Positions 53,922 through 63,300 of a stretch of DNA of 64,000 nucleotides are shown in pieces; within the stretch, counting starts at the first letter, position 1; every line of letters starts with the position of its first letter. The DNA is taken from contig CAUJHS010000061.1 of assembly GCA_963204915.1 (NCBI GenBank), forward strand, positions 186,001-250,000, written 5' to 3'. Position numbers and translations under genes: made by a program. This stretch comes from Planctomycetota bacterium. Lineage in GTDB: Bacteria; Planctomycetota; Planctomycetia; Pirellulales; Pirellulaceae. A model generated the notes under the pieces. It searched no databases, was not told the DNA's origin, and saw only the letters and a program-made list of their open reading frames with translations.

Positions 53922-54562
53922 TGGTTCGGGCACAGTGTTCGTCGGTTATCTGAAGGTAGTGTTACGCCGCGACCGGCTCCGTGTTGCCGATCCAGACGCA
54001 CACCACATGGACGGGGTGCGTTTCCGCCAAGTCCGTCTCTCGGCTTGATCGCATGTTCCGCCGGGGCTTGCCCCACGGCTTGAATCCCGTCTTGCGGATG
54101 ACCCCCTCCAATTGGGTATGGAGATTCTCTTTCCCACCTCGATTGTGGGCGATTGCGTACTTCGCGCCCTTGGGCGCCAGTTCATGCGCATCTTCCAGCA
54201 AGGGCGCTATTCCGGAAACAACGGCACGAGGCGAGAACCACCACCCGCCTGGTGCGCCGTCTTGGGAGAGGGGACCGTGGTCCGATCCTCCCCCAGTGAA
54301 TATGCTCCCACTTGAGCGATAACATCTCGCTGACGCAACGCAACCCACCGTAACGCGCCAATCTGACCAGCAAACGCCATTCGGCATCGGGGCAGGCTTG
54401 GATGACTTTTTCGATTTCCGCGCGTGTAACAAAGTAAAATCGCCCCAGGTTTGCTTGCACACTCGATTTGAGGTCCACGAAGGGGGTCTTGGTAATCAGC
54501 CTCGTCCGTTCAAACGGGGGATGACTCAGCCGGGAGATGGATTGTGTTTGCGCGGCCCAGGG
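53914..54562 (-). pseudogene. Decayed phage-type tyrosine integrase
   Basis: The remnant reads as a planctomycete-type tyrosine recombinase in three frames. The first frame has [19 protein letters not shown] and [23 protein letters not shown], containing a catalytic Arg. A shift near 54275-54295 leads to [22 protein letters not shown], and another near 54205-54215 to [20 protein letters not shown] and the second catalytic block RETDLAETHPVHVVCVWIGN. A TAA at 53962-53964 then replaces the conserved Lys before H-Y-L-Q, so the nucleophilic Tyr (53956-53958) would not be made. The open frame ends at 54562, so the N-terminal part is also missing. It lies next to tRNA-Gln, oriented with its 3' end towards the tRNA, as in many tRNA-targeted elements. 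Confidence 0.85.
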
Positions 54563-54684
54563 TTAAACTAACAAGCGTGTTGACCATGCAATAAATGAAC
54601 CCGCCCAACCCTCGGCCGACGCGCCGGAGAGGAAATTCTGCCATTCCGTGGCCTCGCTCATGTCGCGGAGTGGTCGTTTTCTCG

Positions 54685-57600
54685 ATGATGGACCCTTCAG
54701 AAACTCCGCCCGATCCGCTGAAGACCGAAGCCCCAGTTCCATCCTCTACGCACAACCAACCCGACACGGCGGGCGGGCACAACGTGGAAGAGAACAAAGG
54801 ATCGCTGAGAACGGAATCGACCAACGGCAACGTGCCAATTGGCATGCCGCAGAGAATTGGCCGCTATCGCGTGGTGCGCCTTTTAGGTGAAGGGGCGTTC
54901 GGCAGCGTTTACTTGTCGCACGACGAAGAGGCCGACCGCGAAGTCGCCATTAAAGTTCCTCGCCGCGACCGCGTTTGCACGGCGGACGATGGCGACGCCT
55001 ACCTGGCCGAGGCTCGCGTGGTCGCGCAGCTCGACCATCCGGCCATCGTCCCCGTCTACGACATCGTGCGAACGGAAGACGGGCAGGTGTGCGTCGTCTC
55101 GAAGTATGTGAAGGGCCGCGACCTGGCGTCGCTGATGAACGAAAAAAGGGTTCCCTGCCGGCAAGCGGCGCTTCTGGCCGCCGATGTGGCCGACGCCCTT
55201 CACTACGCGCATGTGCGCGGGCTGGTGCATCGCGACATCAAGCCCGGCAACATTTTGCTAGACGAACACGATCGTCCTTACGTGGCCGATTTTGGTCTCG
55301 CGCTACGGGAGGATAGCTTTGGCAAGGGGGCAAGGTTTGCGGGAACCCCCGCGTACATGTCGCCCGAGCAAGCCCGCGCGGAAGGGCACCGCGTTGACGG
55401 CCGTTCCGACATCTTCAGCCTAGGCGTGGTGCTTTACGAGATGCTCACGGGCAAACGTCCCTTTGCCGGCGAGTCGCTGAAAGAGATTTTGGATCAAATC
55501 ACCACCATTGAGCCGCGCCCTCTGCGGCAGCGAGACGACTCCATTCCCAAAGAGTTGGAGCGCATCTGTCTAAAGGCGCTAGCCAAGCGCGCCGCCGATC
55601 GTTACACCACGGCGAAGGACCTGGCCGAAGATTTGCGCGGGTACGCCGCCGAAGAGAGTCTCGTCATCGGCCACGTCACCAGTCGCATCGGCGAGCCAGC
55701 AACGGCACGGTCACTGGGCGCTGCGCCGACGCCTGATCTTGCCCCGAGCGTCGGCGCCAAGATCATGCCTAAAGGGTTGCGAGCCTTTGACGCCGCGGAC
55801 GCCGATTTCTTCTTGGAGCTTCTCCCCGGTCCGCGCGACCGAGACGGTTGGCCCGAAAGCTTGCGGTTCTGGAAACTTCGCATCGAAACCACCGACGCCG
55901 ATGGCGTCTTTCCGGTGGGGTTGCTCTACGGTCCCTCGGGATGCGGAAAGTCCTCGCTGCTCAAGGCGGGGCTTTTGCCGCGACTGGCTTCGCACGTGAT
56001 TCCGATCTACGTAGAAGCCACGAGCGAAGATACCGAAGCCCGCCTCCTTCGCGCCTTGCGCAAGCGTTTCCCGGAAGCAAGCGGCGAGCAAGACTTGCTC
56101 GATACGCTTGCGGCGCTGCGGCGGGGAGAATCGCTGCGAGCGGGTCAAAAGGTGCTGATCGTCCTGGATCAATTCGAACAATGGCTTCATGCGCACTGCG
56201 AAGAACAGAACTCTCCGCTCACGCTGGCGCTGCGGCAGTGCGACGGAACGCACGTCCAGGCGATTGTCCTGGTGCGCGACGACTTCTGGATGGCCGCGAC
56301 GCGCTTCTTCCGCGAGTTGGAAATACGCCTCGTGGAGGGCGAGAACTCGGCGGCCGTGGATCTTTTCGATCTCCAACATGCGCGATGCGTGCTGGCCGCG
56401 TTCGGACGCGCCTACCGTCGACTGCCCGAATATCCCGCCCAGCTTACGCCCAAGCAAGAAGCGTTTCTGGACCAGGCCGTGCGAGAGTTGGCGGAAGACG
56501 GCAAGGTGATCTCAGTGCGATTGGCCCTGCTGGCCGAGATGTTCAAAAGCCGCGAATGGACCCCTCGCACCTTGCGAGACGTGGGAGGCGCGGCCGGCGT
56601 CGGCGTCGCCTTTTTGGAAGAGACCTTCAGCGCCAAGACCGCGCCGCCGGAACATCGCGTTCATCAGCTTGCGGTGCGCGGAGTGTTGGAAAAACTGCTG
56701 CCCGAGAAAGGAACCGAAATCAAAGGCCATGTGCGCTCCCGCGGCGAACTGCTGGCGGCATCGGGTTACGAGCGGACGCCCCACGACTTCTCCCGGCTCT
56801 TGGAAATTCTGACGAAAGAGCTTCGGCTCATCACGCCCACCGACCCGGCAGGAGCGTCCGAATCTGCAATCTCGCACGACGCGGCGCCCACGCACGAGTT
56901 CTATCAGCTCACGCATGACTACCTCGTCGTGTCCATTCGGACCTGGCTAACGCGTAAACAGCGAGAAACGCGCCAGGGCCGCGCCGAGTTGCGACTGGCG
57001 GAGTTGGCGTCGTTCTGGAACGCCAAACGCGAAGCGAGGCGCCTTCCCTCGTTCATGGAATACCTGTCGATCCGCGCCCACACCCGAAGCAAAAACTGGC
57101 CGGTTGCTCACCAAGCCATGATGACCGCGGCCGGTCGGCGATACGCCACGCGAGCGGGCGTTTTCATCTTGTTGCTGGGCATCGCCGTTTTCGCCGTCAC
57201 GGAAAGCTACTCAAGGGTGCGCTCCGCCGCGCTGGTCGAGAGCTTGCTTTCGGCCGACATCGCCGAGGCGCCCGAGCGCCTGTCGCGTGACGCTTCCTAT
57301 GCCCGGTGGATGAAGCCGCGCCTGCGGAGCGTAGCGGAAACCGAAGACACGTCGACCGTGGACGACAAAGCACGCTTGCGAGCCATGTTGGCGCTAGTTG
57401 GCGAGGAGCCACGCTACGCCGAACCCTTGACGGCCGCGCTTCTGGAGGCAACTTCCACGGAAGTGACCGTCATCGCCCAGCAGCTGAAACCCTACGTCGC
57501 GCAAGTGCGCGACCGCCTTTGGATCGCGGCCAAAACCGATTCCTCGCCCGCGCGCCGTTTCAACGCTGCGAGCGGCTTGGCGCAACTTGATCCGAACGGC

Positions 57601-59253
57601 GCCATGTGGTCCGAAGTGCGCGACGACGTCGCCCGTCAATTGGTCCGCACGTTGGCGTACAACCCGCGGGATTTTGACACGGTGGTGGAGCTCTTGGAGC
57701 CGGTCGGCGGCAACCTGGCGGAGCCGCTTCGCGAACGAGTTTACGCGGCCGATGCGCCCGCCGCCGAGCGAGAGGCCGCCCTGAATGTCTTCTTGGAATA
57801 CGGCGTGGATCAGCCGTCATCGTTCGCCCGCGCCCTGTTAGACGCCGACCGGGAACAATTCGAGCGTATGCTAGAGATCGCCCGCGCACGCGAAATTCGA
57901 ATTGCCTCCACTCTGGAGGCCGAGCTTGCTTTGACGTTCGACGCGGTTCCCGACGAGGCGTCGAAGGAACAACTCGCGGCGCGCCAGGCCAACGCTGCCA
58001 TCGCGCTCTTGCGCATTGGACAAGGGGCGCAAGTTTGGAATCGCTTGGGCGACGGCGCCGACCCGCGCTTGTCGGCCTACTTTATCGAGCGAGCGGGACA
58101 ATTTGGGCTGGACCCGGCCATCCTCACCGCGCGGCTGCCCGGCATGATCTCGCCCACGGCGGACGTCGCCGCTTCCGCGGTGATCTTGTTGGCCCTGGAG
58201 GGATACTCTCAGCAGCAGATTCCTCCCGCGTTGCGAGAATCGCTGGGACGGCAAGTCGTCGCCCTGTACCGGGGCCATCCCGATGCCGCTCTGCACGGCG
58301 CGGCCGCATCGCTCTTGCGGGCATGGGGCCAAGAGGTTCTGCGTTCGGCCAAGAGCGGCATGCCCGGCGAAAGCGAACCTCGGCCTTCGACCCTCGCGCC
58401 GGCCGACCGGCGCGGTTGGTTCGTGAATGCGCAGGGGCAGACATTCGTCATTCTTCCGCCGGCGGAATTCCTCATGGGATCGCCCGAGTCGGAGCCGCAT
58501 CGCGAACCCGAGGAAGTGCTGCATCGCCGCCGCATTCCGCGCACGCTCGCCCTGGCTGCCACGGAAACGACGCGCGGTCAGTTCAAGCAGTTCCTGCGCG
58601 AGCGATACGACGAAGCACGCGCCATGGCCTACGAAGCCGACGTCGCCTTTTACTCCGCCACCGACGACGCTCCCGCGGTGCGCGTGAACTGGTTCGAGGC
58701 GGCTGAATACTGCAACTGGCTTTCCCAAAAAGAAGGCATTCCTGAAGATCAAGAGTGTTACACCCCCAACGCCGAAGGAAAATACGCGGCGGGCATGCAA
58801 GTCAAAGCGAACGCGCTGGCCCTGACCGGCTACCGCCTGCCGCTGGAAGACGAATGGGAATACGCTTGCCGCGCGGGGACGGCCACAATGCGTCCCTGCG
58901 GCTCGTCGGAGACAATCGCGAACGCGTACGCGTGGTCCCAGCAGAACAGTGAGAACCGGGCGTGGCCTATTGCGTCGCTCAAGCCCAATCCCTTCGGCGT
59001 GTTCGACATGCTGGGCAATGTCAGCGAGTGGTGCCATGACCGGTATTTGCAGGATGCCTACAGTACCCGCCGCACCGAACCTCCCACGACTGAACCGGAA
59101 ACGGTCGAGAACGAAGGTCGTTCCCTGCGGGGAGGCGCGTTTTACTTTCCCGCCAAGACCATCCGATCGGCCGATCGCGACTTCAATCACGCCGACGACC
59201 GTGCTTTGGCCGTCGGATTCCGCACTGCCCGCACATTGGCTCCCTCGCCGTAA
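54685..59253 (+). CDS. Ser/Thr kinase - STAND NTPase - FGE-like domain fusion
   Basis: A 1522-residue multidomain protein. The kinase spans about 58-325: glycine loop LGEGAFGSVYL, catalytic loop HRDIKPGN (182-189), DFG in VADFGLAL. A STAND-type NTPase follows with Walker A GPSGCGKSS (about 416-424) and a Walker B VLIVLDQFEQW near 490. A transmembrane helix lies near 820-842 (AGVFILLLGIAVFAVTESY), then about 400 residues of helical repeat-like sequence. The C-terminus (about 1245-1522) is an FGE/SUMF1-like fold with FVILPPAEFLMGS, RLPLEDEWEYACRAGTA and FDMLGNVSEWCHD. The formylglycine-enzyme cysteines are absent from LRGGAFYFPAKTIRSADRD. An in-frame ATG at 54595 is a possible earlier start. 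Function is inferred as a signal-gated effector. Confidence 0.85.
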   Translation: MMDPSETPPDPLKTEAPVPSSTHNQPDTAGGHNVEENKGSLRTESTNGNVPIGMPQRIGRYRVVRLLGEGAFGSVYLSHDEEADREVAIKVPRRDRVCTADDGDAYLAEARVVAQLDHPAIVPVYDIVRTEDGQVCVVSKYVKGRDLASLMNEKRVPCRQAALLAADVADALHYAHVRGLVHRDIKPGNILLDEHDRPYVADFGLALREDSFGKGARFAGTPAYMSPEQARAEGHRVDGRSDIFSLGVVLYEMLTGKRPFAGESLKEILDQITTIEPRPLRQRDDSIPKELERICLKALAKRAADRYTTAKDLAEDLRGYAAEESLVIGHVTSRIGEPATARSLGAAPTPDLAPSVGAKIMPKGLRAFDAADADFFLELLPGPRDRDGWPESLRFWKLRIETTDADGVFPVGLLYGPSGCGKSSLLKAGLLPRLASHVIPIYVEATSEDTEARLLRALRKRFPEASGEQDLLDTLAALRRGESLRAGQKVLIVLDQFEQWLHAHCEEQNSPLTLALRQCDGTHVQAIVLVRDDFWMAATRFFRELEIRLVEGENSAAVDLFDLQHARCVLAAFGRAYRRLPEYPAQLTPKQEAFLDQAVRELAEDGKVISVRLALLAEMFKSREWTPRTLRDVGGAAGVGVAFLEETFSAKTAPPEHRVHQLAVRGVLEKLLPEKGTEIKGHVRSRGELLAASGYERTPHDFSRLLEILTKELRLITPTDPAGASESAISHDAAPTHEFYQLTHDYLVVSIRTWLTRKQRETRQGRAELRLAELASFWNAKREARRLPSFMEYLSIRAHTRSKNWPVAHQAMMTAAGRRYATRAGVFILLLGIAVFAVTESYSRVRSAALVESLLSADIAEAPERLSRDASYARWMKPRLRSVAETEDTSTVDDKARLRAMLALVGEEPRYAEPLTAALLEATSTEVTVIAQQLKPYVAQVRDRLWIAAKTDSSPARRFNAASGLAQLDPNGAMWSEVRDDVARQLVRTLAYNPRDFDTVVELLEPVGGNLAEPLRERVYAADAPAAEREAALNVFLEYGVDQPSSFARALLDADREQFERMLEIARAREIRIASTLEAELALTFDAVPDEASKEQLAARQANAAIALLRIGQGAQVWNRLGDGADPRLSAYFIERAGQFGLDPAILTARLPGMISPTADVAASAVILLALEGYSQQQIPPALRESLGRQVVALYRGHPDAALHGAAASLLRAWGQEVLRSAKSGMPGESEPRPSTLAPADRRGWFVNAQGQTFVILPPAEFLMGSPESEPHREPEEVLHRRRIPRTLALAATETTRGQFKQFLRERYDEARAMAYEADVAFYSATDDAPAVRVNWFEAAEYCNWLSQKEGIPEDQECYTPNAEGKYAAGMQVKANALALTGYRLPLEDEWEYACRAGTATMRPCGSSETIANAYAWSQQNSENRAWPIASLKPNPFGVFDMLGNVSEWCHDRYLQDAYSTRRTEPPTTEPETVENEGRSLRGGAFYFPAKTIRSADRDFNHADDRALAVGFRTARTLAPSP

Positions 59254-59789
59254 TCCCAGCTAGCCCCATCGTCATTCTCATACTGCTCCGCGACGGCGTG
59301 ACATCCTTCCACGCGTTCGAGCAAGAATTGCCAGCCGATGCCGTGGCGAATGGCGGCGCTTCTAAGCTTGCCAAAAACTCCGCTTCACACGGCGGCGCGT
59401 GCTGTATTGCCCCTGGCCCGACCGATGTTCGGGGGCTGTGGGTCAAGCCCTGGGCGATTCACGCGAAGTGCTGCCGCAAAGGTTGTCGGTCAGGCATCTT
59501 ATCGGCTTTTCGGGCCTTCGGGACGCCGACCCGAAACCAAACACGGCCCAGCACAGCAATCCTGGGGCTACAAGGCGTCTTACACGGAGATACGCGTCCG
59601 TACCAACCTGCGGCATTACCACGCGATTCTACGACAAACTTATTAGCCCGCTTCGCAGGAACGTTCTGGAAAATCCGGTTTATTCCTGGGCGATCCGAGA
59701 GATACTTCTTTCGAATCTCTTTATTTGCGGTTACTGTCCCCGTGCTCTTCTTGAATCTGGGTCTGGAGAGATCTTTACTCTAGGAATAC
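59254..59789. other. Gap with no supported gene
   Basis: This 536-nt stretch after the kinase fusion has only short open frames with no recognised sequence (161 residues on plus at 59298-59783, 87 residues on minus). Its base composition changes: the first half is G+C-rich, while about 59640-59780 is A+T-richer. If the neighbouring element is a genomic island, its other end could lie here, but no second copy of the tRNA-Gln 3' end was found by eye. Confidence 0.4.
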
Positions 59790-60464
59790 TCAGGAGGCGA
59801 CGTAATACCAAACGCCAAGGAAGTGGCAGGCACTGGCGATAATCACCAGAACATGCCATATCGCATGGAAATGGTATTTTGCGTTATTCAACACAAGAAA
59901 TACTGCTCCGATGGTATAGATCACGCCGCCCCCCAGCACCCATGCTAAACAAGGGCCCGGAATTGCCCCACGGTACCATGGCGCACCGAGGATAGGCATC
60001 CAGCCCAAAATTAGGTAGAGCACCACGGAAGTATGATTGACCTGGTGTCGTAGCGCCACCTTCGTCAGAAAACCGTAAATGGCAACGAGCCACATGCCAC
60101 TGGTGAGCAGCCACCACCAACCATCGCGCAGGTAGGTCAGCGCGATCGGCGTATAAGTTCCGCTGATCAGCAAAAAGATGAGGCCCTGGTCCCAGGTGCG
60201 GAAAAACTCGCGCCATGGGCGACGTTGAGCTAAGTGCGAAAGCGTTGACGCGGCGTAAACTGACACTAATGTAGAAGCAAACACGACGCATCCTGCGATT
60301 CGCCAGGGGTCGTTGGTGCTCCCTACGTGCGCCATCAGCAAGAATGCGGCCGCCGTCGAAAGCACTAGTCCTGCGCCATGCGTAATGCTGTTAACAATCT
60401 CTGCGGCATTCGTTCGCAGGGCAAGCGCGTTCAAACGAACGTGATGTACTACGTAATCAACCAT
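59790..60464 (-). CDS. Hemolysin III family (PAQR-like) membrane protein
   Basis: A 224-residue integral membrane protein of the HlyIII/YqfA/PAQR superfamily with seven predicted helices. Family motifs include the first helix NSITHGAGLVLSTAAAFLLM, SHLAQRRPWREFFRTWDQGLIFLLISGTYTP with its conserved His and Asp, and the C-terminal YHFHAIWHVLVIIASACHF with metal-ligand histidines. Members probably are metal-dependent amidohydrolases or receptors, but bacterial roles are poorly known. The start is ATG 60464. Confidence 0.93.
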   Translation of the reverse strand: MVDYVVHHVRLNALALRTNAAEIVNSITHGAGLVLSTAAAFLLMAHVGSTNDPWRIAGCVVFASTLVSVYAASTLSHLAQRRPWREFFRTWDQGLIFLLISGTYTPIALTYLRDGWWWLLTSGMWLVAIYGFLTKVALRHQVNHTSVVLYLILGWMPILGAPWYRGAIPGPCLAWVLGGGVIYTIGAVFLVLNNAKYHFHAIWHVLVIIASACHFLGVWYYVAS

Positions 60465-60644
60465 GCAGCAATCGAGGGGCAGGATAGGTGAGGCGGGACC
60501 GTCTTTTGGACGAATATTCTCAATTATATCGTCCGCCGGGCTGTTTTACCGCCGGTCGTGCAACAACGAATCCGACATTCGGCACATTTCGTATATCCCA
60601 TACAAACCCTCAGCAGGAAGTTGACCCAACCAGCGCCCGCACGC

Positions 60645-61772
60645 TTAGTTATTTCTAAATCTGTTTACTCCAAGAAACTCGATTGGGTGACATGACCCGT
60701 CGTCCATGGTGAATTGCAAAAGAATTTCTCCTAAAACCGGAGCAAATTTGAAACCATGCCCGGAAAGTCCTGCCGCGAAAGAAACTTGGGGATAATCCGG
60801 GTGTCGATCGACCAGAAAGTGTTCGTCGGGGGTCAGCGTATACATACAGACCGCATGATGGGTCGTAGTCTGCGAAACGCCTGGAAGGTGGGTGCGCAGA
60901 AACATTTGAACTTGGCTTTGGTCGACAGGATCTGAGGAACGATCCACTTCCAACGGATCGACAACTGCTTCGCCACCTGAATGGCGGGCCGCCTTAACCC
61001 CCAGTTCGTTGATCTGCGGAAATCCATAATAACACCCCCACGGCGTTTCGTAGAAAAATGCCGGACCACCATTCTCGGCGCGGAGTCGCGCATCTTGGTT
61101 CTGGAACCAGTACAAATGCTTGCGAACGACCCGAACCGGCACTTTAAGGTCGCGTAGCAAATTAACGGCCCAGGCTCCCGGGCAAACAACGAGTCGGCGC
61201 GCCGTGTAGCGGTTTACGTCGGTGTCGACAATTGCAATCCCGTTCTCAATGCGCCAATCCTGAATCGACTCTCCCACGCAAAGTTGTGCGCCCTGGCGTT
61301 GTGCCTCCTGCACGTAGGTCCGGACACATTCCTCGACGTACAGAAAACCGGCGTCGCGCTCGAACACCGCTTGGTAACCCTCGGGCAATCGGAACCCAGT
61401 AAACCGTGCATGAAAGTCCTCGGAAGAGAGCAGGTCAAGTTCGAGGTTGTGGGTTTGCGCGCTTTGCAGCACGCCAGGAATCAACATTCCCTGTGGGGGG
61501 CCAACTTCAAGCAGGCCGACCGGTTGATAGAGCCGCTTCCCAGTTTGCGTTTCCAGGTCGCTCCAGAGCTTATAAGCGCGGTGCAGCAGGGGAACATAAT
61601 CAGGGTGCTCGAAATAGGCTTTGCGAATAATGCGCGTTTCGCCGTGCGAACTCCCCCGGTCATGCGGAGGGGTGAATCGCTCGATGCCCAAAACCTTGGC
61701 GCCTCGCTGCGCTAGATAATACAACGCCGCACTGCCTATGCCGCCTACACCCAGCACAATTACGTCGTACAT
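60645..61772 (-). CDS. solA: N-methyl-tryptophan/sarcosine oxidase-type FAD enzyme
   Basis: A monomeric sarcosine oxidase/N-methyltryptophan oxidase homologue, 375 residues. It oxidises N-methylated amino acids to the amine, formaldehyde and H2O2. The N-terminal FAD motif GVGGIGSAALYYLAQRG and ERFTPPHDRGSSHGETRIIRKAYFEHPDYVPLL are typical. C309, in CMYTLTPDEHF, aligns with the cysteine that binds FAD covalently in MSOX/SolA. The sequence is complete and the motifs are intact. Which N-methyl amine is used is unknown. Confidence 0.92.
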   Translation of the reverse strand: MYDVIVLGVGGIGSAALYYLAQRGAKVLGIERFTPPHDRGSSHGETRIIRKAYFEHPDYVPLLHRAYKLWSDLETQTGKRLYQPVGLLEVGPPQGMLIPGVLQSAQTHNLELDLLSSEDFHARFTGFRLPEGYQAVFERDAGFLYVEECVRTYVQEAQRQGAQLCVGESIQDWRIENGIAIVDTDVNRYTARRLVVCPGAWAVNLLRDLKVPVRVVRKHLYWFQNQDARLRAENGGPAFFYETPWGCYYGFPQINELGVKAARHSGGEAVVDPLEVDRSSDPVDQSQVQMFLRTHLPGVSQTTTHHAVCMYTLTPDEHFLVDRHPDYPQVSFAAGLSGHGFKFAPVLGEILLQFTMDDGSCHPIEFLGVNRFRNN

Positions 61773-61917
61773 CGGTGGCTTGAATCGTCGAAAGGCATGC
61801 TCTTATGGAGCGCAACCGGGGCGCCTCGTATGGTGTGCATTGTAGGTGGAGATCATGCCGCGTCGACACCGGTATATGCAAGGTTGCCGCTCCCGGCGAG
61901 TTCACTCGCGAAATAGT

Positions 61918-61945
61918 TTGCTCCGGCGGACGGGCATGGTATAAA
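61918..61945 (+). promoter_or_regulatory. Candidate promoter for the DUF3500 gene
   Basis: TTGCTC (61918-61923) and TATAAA (61940-61945) are 16 bp apart and lie about 80 nt before the DUF3500 ATG. Confidence 0.4.
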
Positions 61946-62025
61946 TCGAGGGTTATGGAACGACGCCGCCGCGTTCGTGGCCGTTTGGCTTTTCAATTTA
62001 GGTCCTTGGTTCGGGAGTTTGTGCG

Positions 62026-63012
62026 ATGAACGAAAACAAGAAGCGGGTCTATTGCCCAGAATGCGCTGGTGACTGGTCGCGTCGCGACTTTTTGTCCGTA
62101 GCGGGCGCAGCCGCTCTGGCCGTAGGTGCAGCTCCACTCCTTAGCGCGCGAGGTCTGGCCGCCCCCTCGCCACAAAGCGTTCCGGAAACCGCCGTGGCCC
62201 GGTTCTACGGCACACTTAGCGATGAACAGAAAAAGGTGATCTGTTTCCCCTTCGACCATGAACTTCGTCGCAAGGTGAGCGCCAACTGGGCCATTACCGA
62301 ACCAACCATTGACGACAGCTTCTACACCGACGAACAGCGCAAGATGATCGAGGAAATCTTCCGGGGCGTCACCAGCGAAGACGGCTATGAACGCTTCATG
62401 AAGCAAACCGAAGACGACAACGGCGGCTTTGGAACCTATCACGTGGCGGTGTTCGGCGAGCCGGGCACCGGTAAGTTCCAGTGGGAATTGACTGGCCGAC
62501 ATATGACCATGCGGTGCGACGGCGATAGCGTCGAAAATATGGCTTTTGGCGGACCGATTGTGTACGGTCACGGCGAAGAAGGCCGGAAGTATAACGTCTT
62601 CCATTACCAAACCGAGAAGACCAACGAAGTTTTCCAAGCACTCGACGGCGCACAACGCGATAAAGCTCTGGTGGAAAAAGCTCCGCCGGAAAGCCAAGTG
62701 CCAATTCAAGGTTCGAGCGGTAAATTTCCGGGGATTTCGGTGGGCGAACTTAGCGGGGACCAAAGGAAACTTGTCGAAGACGTGGTGCGCGTCCTCTTGG
62801 CTCCCTATCGCCAGGAAGACGTCGACGAAGCCATGGAACTGGTGAAGTCTGGCGGAGGAATCGAAAAACTTCACATGGCCTTCTACAAACAGGGCGACAT
62901 TAACAACGATCAAGTGTGGGATATCTGGCGCATTGAAGGCCCCAGTTTTGTGTGCCACTTCCGTGGAGCGCCGCACGTTCACGCGTATATCAACATCGGT
63001 TTGAAGAGTTAA
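62026..63012 (+). CDS. Tat-exported DUF3500 family protein
   Basis: A 328-residue protein with a Tat signal after a short cytoplasmic extension with a CPEC pair (RVYCPECAGDWSRRDFLSVAGAAALAVGAAPLL). The mature part fits DUF3500: LSDEQKKVICFPFDHELRRKVSANW, FGTYHVAVFGEPGTGKFQWELTGRHMTMRCDGD, FGGPIVYGHGEEGRKYNVFHYQTEKTNEVF. The many conserved His residues suggest metal binding. DUF3500 has no established function. Confidence 0.85.
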   Translation: MNENKKRVYCPECAGDWSRRDFLSVAGAAALAVGAAPLLSARGLAAPSPQSVPETAVARFYGTLSDEQKKVICFPFDHELRRKVSANWAITEPTIDDSFYTDEQRKMIEEIFRGVTSEDGYERFMKQTEDDNGGFGTYHVAVFGEPGTGKFQWELTGRHMTMRCDGDSVENMAFGGPIVYGHGEEGRKYNVFHYQTEKTNEVFQALDGAQRDKALVEKAPPESQVPIQGSSGKFPGISVGELSGDQRKLVEDVVRVLLAPYRQEDVDEAMELVKSGGGIEKLHMAFYKQGDINNDQVWDIWRIEGPSFVCHFRGAPHVHAYINIGLKS

Positions 63013-63300
63013 ATCAGGAAAGGCTGATGTAACCTGCTTACTCGCACCGGACCGACCTTGCTGCTTGTGGTCGCGCAAGCAGCTTTGGCGACTGTGCGTT
63101 CTGTTGCGCGGCTTCACATGCATGTTGCCGGCGCCTTCAGCTGGGGTGAAACGCTTCTACGGAGCCCTGTTCCAACGGAATAGGTGCTACGATCGGCCCG
63201 GAAATCGTTTGTATTTCTAATCTTCCTGCCTTGTCGCGCAAGTAACAACCTATGGTTTCAATGGGTTCGCCACCTACACTGCGCACCGGGCGAGGGGGCT

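Noticed and set aside
57871-59190. A 439-residue open frame antisense to the kinase-STAND-FGE fusion
   Set aside because: The sense frame encodes a recognisable FGE-like domain across this interval; the antisense frame is fortuitous.
29937-59253. Idea that the FGE-like domain at 58416 activates the sulfatase at 29937
   Set aside because: The FGE-like domain lacks the catalytic cysteines and the genes are 23 kb apart.
59298-59783. A 161-residue plus-strand frame after the kinase fusion
   Set aside because: Composition changes midway and no family is recognised; there is no ribosome-binding site.
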